Assembly: GCF_031628175.1 (NCBI RefSeq)
Contig: NZ_JAVLVT010000020.1
Location: 1 to 12,002, forward strand
Direction: 5' to 3'
DNA from: Lipingzhangella_A rawalii
GTDB lineage: Bacteria > Actinomycetota > Actinomycetes > Streptosporangiales > Streptosporangiaceae
DNA length: 12,002 bases
The position numbers and the translations under genes are program-made. Of this stretch, positions 11,704 to 12,002 are shown in pieces. The first letter of the stretch is position 1. Each line of letters opens with the position of its first letter. The notes under the pieces were generated by a model that searched no databases, was not told the origin of the DNA, and saw nothing but the letters and a program-made list of their open reading frames with translations.

Positions 11704-11995
11704 GGTCCCCACCCCCGCCCATGGGGTGTGCCTGCGTAGGGAGCACGATGGCGGTGCCCGAGGCCGCGGCACGGAGTTGTTCGGCGAGCTGGTGCGCCTG
11801 GGCCGCGCCGGGCTCCAACAACGACCCCAGGTGGGACACCCCCGGGGCGTTGCACAGGTCCCGGGCGGCGCCACTGGCATACACCCGCGCGAGGTCGCCC
11901 GCGGCCTGGTCCAGGGCCTGGATCGCCCGGTGCAGCCGGTGCGTCTCTGCCAGGCCCAGCCCCCGGGCCTGCGCGGGTTCCTGGTGGCTGGTCAT
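11696..11995 (-). CDS. Hypothetical protein, 99 aa, operon partner of the HATPase
   Basis: A complete ORF from ATG 11995 to TGA 11698-11696. I do not recognise the family. It is predicted mostly helical and soluble, rich in Ala, Leu, Gln and His (LAETHRLHRAIQALDQAAGD, about 15-34), with a second helix near 60-78. There is no signal peptide or membrane segment. One cysteine lies near residue 48. Its last 8 bases overlap the start of the HATPase gene, so the pair is likely co-translated and may act together. The region upstream lies beyond the window, so its ribosome binding site and promoter are not visible. Confidence 0.7.
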   Translation of the reverse strand: MTSHQEPAQARGLGLAETHRLHRAIQALDQAAGDLARVYASGAARDLCNAPGVSHLGSLLEPGAAQAHQLAEQLRAAASGTAIVLPTQAHPMGGGGDHV

Positions 11996-12002
11996 GACGG
12001 GA

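Overview
The window is high-GC DNA with G/C-ending codons, frequent GTG starts, an IdeR/DmdR-type iron box, a DLW-39 gene beside tRNA-Ala, and regulator families typical of Actinobacteria. Together these point to an actinomycete. The exported iron-binding lipoprotein is extremely acidic (about 83 D/E against 12 K/R in the mature part), which suggests a halotolerant or halophilic member, for example of the Nocardiopsaceae. That genus-level placement is inference.

Layout. Positions 1-209 (minus) hold the 5' end of an IS5-type transposase that needs a -1 frameshift to read through and is cut by the window edge. About 400 bases of mostly empty, structured DNA follow. A cytochrome P450 (614-2011, plus) comes next; stretches of it are near 47% GC where the iron operon is near 72%, so it looks imported. 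A GlxA-type DJ-1/AraC regulator (minus, from 3059) runs into it tail to tail and appears to have lost its own stop through a frameshift. Divergent from the regulator is a complete FmrO/ArmA-type 16S rRNA methyltransferase (3273-4127), which predicts high-level aminoglycoside resistance.

Positions 4358-8200 form a ferric-iron ABC importer operon. Two abutting iron boxes precede a binding lipoprotein, a fused two-domain permease and an ATPase, with overlapping stop and start codons. A perfect 17-bp hairpin lies 21 bases after the first gene's stop, inside the permease 5' coding region, and probably sets the ratio of binding protein to transporter.

Positions 8215-9973 are an accessory regulatory cluster. 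It holds a 51-aa ORF, a translationally coupled pair of small cysteine-containing proteins (116 aa and 102 aa, minus strand), and a divergent XRE/DUF5753 regulator. The start codons of the 116-aa gene and the regulator overlap in one CATG. A strong terminator closes the regulator gene. This arrangement is the best candidate here for an undescribed system.

Positions 10304-10749 look like core genome: the 40-aa DLW-39 protein and tRNA-Ala(TGC). Past the tRNA is a G-rich gene-free stretch with two G-quadruplex motifs, then a minus-strand pair: a 99-aa unknown protein and an RsbW-like HATPase. XRE/DUF5753 regulators and RsbW-like ATPases often occur together in actinomycetes. Here they lie on either side of the tRNA and the usual DUF397 partner is missing, as expected for a rearranged tRNA-adjacent hotspot.
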